Source: JAOUEA01 sp963825685
GTDB lineage: Bacteria; Actinomycetota; UBA4738; HRBIN12
Length of the DNA: 64,000 nt
Assembly: GCA_963825685.1 (NCBI GenBank)
Contig: CAWGUD010000024.1
Span: forward strand, 9,979-73,978
Reading direction: 5' to 3'
Positions 63,201 through 64,000 of the stretch are shown in pieces. Under the pieces are notes generated by a model. It ran no database searches and was not told where the DNA came from. It worked only from the letters and a program-made list of their open reading frames with translations. Position numbers and translations under genes: made by a program. Numbering within the stretch: the stretch's first letter is position 1; every line of letters begins with the position of its first letter.

Positions 63201-64000
63201 CGCTGATCGATCTCGGTCGCATCGACGAGGCGGTGCACAGCCGCCAGGCACTGGAGATCTACGAGTCGCTGGGCGATCTGCACGGCGCGGCGTCCGCCTC
63301 GAACATGCTGGGCGTGGTCGCGTACTTCCAGGGTCGATGGGACGAGGCCGTCGAGGGGTACGAGCGCTTCGCGAGCACGAAGGAACGACTCGGGGACTCG
63401 GTGCACGCGGCCACCGGACACATGAACGTCGGCGAGGTGCGCTCAGACCAGGGTCGGCTCGACGAGGCCGTCGAGGGCTTCCGGCGCGCGCGACGCGCCT
63501 ACGTCGCGGCCGGCGACACCCTCGGCGTCGCGTACTGCCTCGCGTACCTCGGGCCGCGCGCGATGCGCGCGCCGGCCGCACCGACGACGCCGCCGCCAGG
63601 TTGACGGAGGCCCGGGAGTCGTTCGCATCGCTCGGGGCCGAGCGCGAGACGGCGCAGGCCGATGCCTGGCTCGCCGAGTGCTCGCTGCTCGCGGGTGACT
63701 GGGCCACGGCGTTGGCTGAGGCAGATCGGCTACTCGCGGCCCCCGGCGGCGATCAGGACGCGGCGCTGCTGTATCGCATCCGTGGCCAGGCGCTGATCGG
63801 GCTCGATCGTCTCGAGGAGGCGAGGCCCGCGCTCGACGACGCCGTTCGGCTCGCCGAGGAAGAGGGCGCCGACCTCGAGCGCTCGCTCTCGCTCGATGCG
63901 ATCTCGCGCGGGTGGCCGGCCGACCCCGCCGCTGCCGAAGGGGCAGCGATCGCCGTGAAGCTCCGAGAGCGGCTCGGCGTCGTCTCGACCGCCGAGCCGC
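60202..64000 (+). CDS. Tandem cyclase-AAA ATPase-TPR regulator, partial and frame-broken
   Basis: Starts at GTG 60202. Two class III cyclase domains come first: VVFVDISGFTKLSERL with GGLIKFGGDALLLLF, then VTVAFVHFDG with RIGVHRGGVFAGDIG and YTVMGDAVNLAARL. The second is less complete. Next an AAA-type domain with GEPGIGKTRLLEEA (Walker A) and VVIEDAHYLDEAS (Walker B), then TPR-like helical repeats to the window edge. Frame changes lie near 62045, 62195, 62445, 62590 and 63570. It resembles large LuxR/AfsR-type signalling ATPases with N-terminal cyclases; the C-terminus is outside the window. Confidence 0.8.

Overview
The window is G+C-rich bacterial DNA with densely packed genes and a strong preference for G/C at third codon positions. 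A DUF222-HNH nuclease (a family seen almost only in actinobacteria), an Flp-type pilin, an lhr-nei gene pair as in mycobacteria, SURF1, a group II truncated haemoglobin and tRNA genes without an encoded CCA end point to an uncultured, probably deep-branching member of the Actinomycetota. The phylum is an inference; no marker rRNA lies in the window.

Layout. 1-17.5 kb is ordinary chromosome: lipoyl synthase, RNase P RNA, an RNase H/zinc-ribbon pair, a pilin, SURF1, an orphan DppB-type permease, truncated haemoglobin, a repeat-rich membrane protein, RraA-like protein, aldo/keto reductase, a broken metallophosphoesterase, an ArsR-SRPBCC pair with a palindromic operator, the HNH nuclease, a short pyruvate kinase and a PhnD-like binding protein. 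17.57-24.58 kb is a composite genomic island built on a tRNA-Val(UAC) gene: one intact tRNA, two displaced copies of its 3' half, an integrase C-terminal remnant, gene fragments and foreign-looking cargo. 24.6-48.7 kb is chromosome again: a beta-propeller lipoprotein, a CPA2 antiporter, a divergent accessory-free urease (fused gamma-beta plus alpha), a sulfatase, a DUF4397 protein, a YtcJ-like amidohydrolase, two bactofilin-like proteins, lhr-nei, gamma-glutamyltransferase, nitrobindin, a MOSC protein, a three-gene operon of secreted proteins, and a P1B-ATPase with a C-terminal haemerythrin domain. 48.72-52.93 kb is a second island, in a tRNA with anticodon CAU (Met or Ile2), carrying a beta-helix surface protein and a tRNA-Ala fragment. 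53-64 kb holds a cyclase/beta-propeller/substrate-binding fusion riddled with frameshifts, class II fumarase, an AraC-type regulator, a sulfurtransferase, exonuclease III and a tandem cyclase-ATPase-TPR regulator cut by the window end.

The most interesting signal is a module present once in each island (about 19.2-20.35 kb and 50.0-51.2 kb): a conserved leader of about 280 bp that does not look coding, followed by a gene for an unrecognised protein of about 260 residues whose centre resembles a PD-(D/E)XK nuclease core. Both copies lie inside tRNA-bounded islands, and no neighbour explains them.

At least ten genes are interrupted by one or more one-base frame changes while long genes such as lhr are intact. 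Some of this is probably indel error in the assembly. The density in the 53-56 kb fusion could instead be real decay. Both readings are given where relevant.
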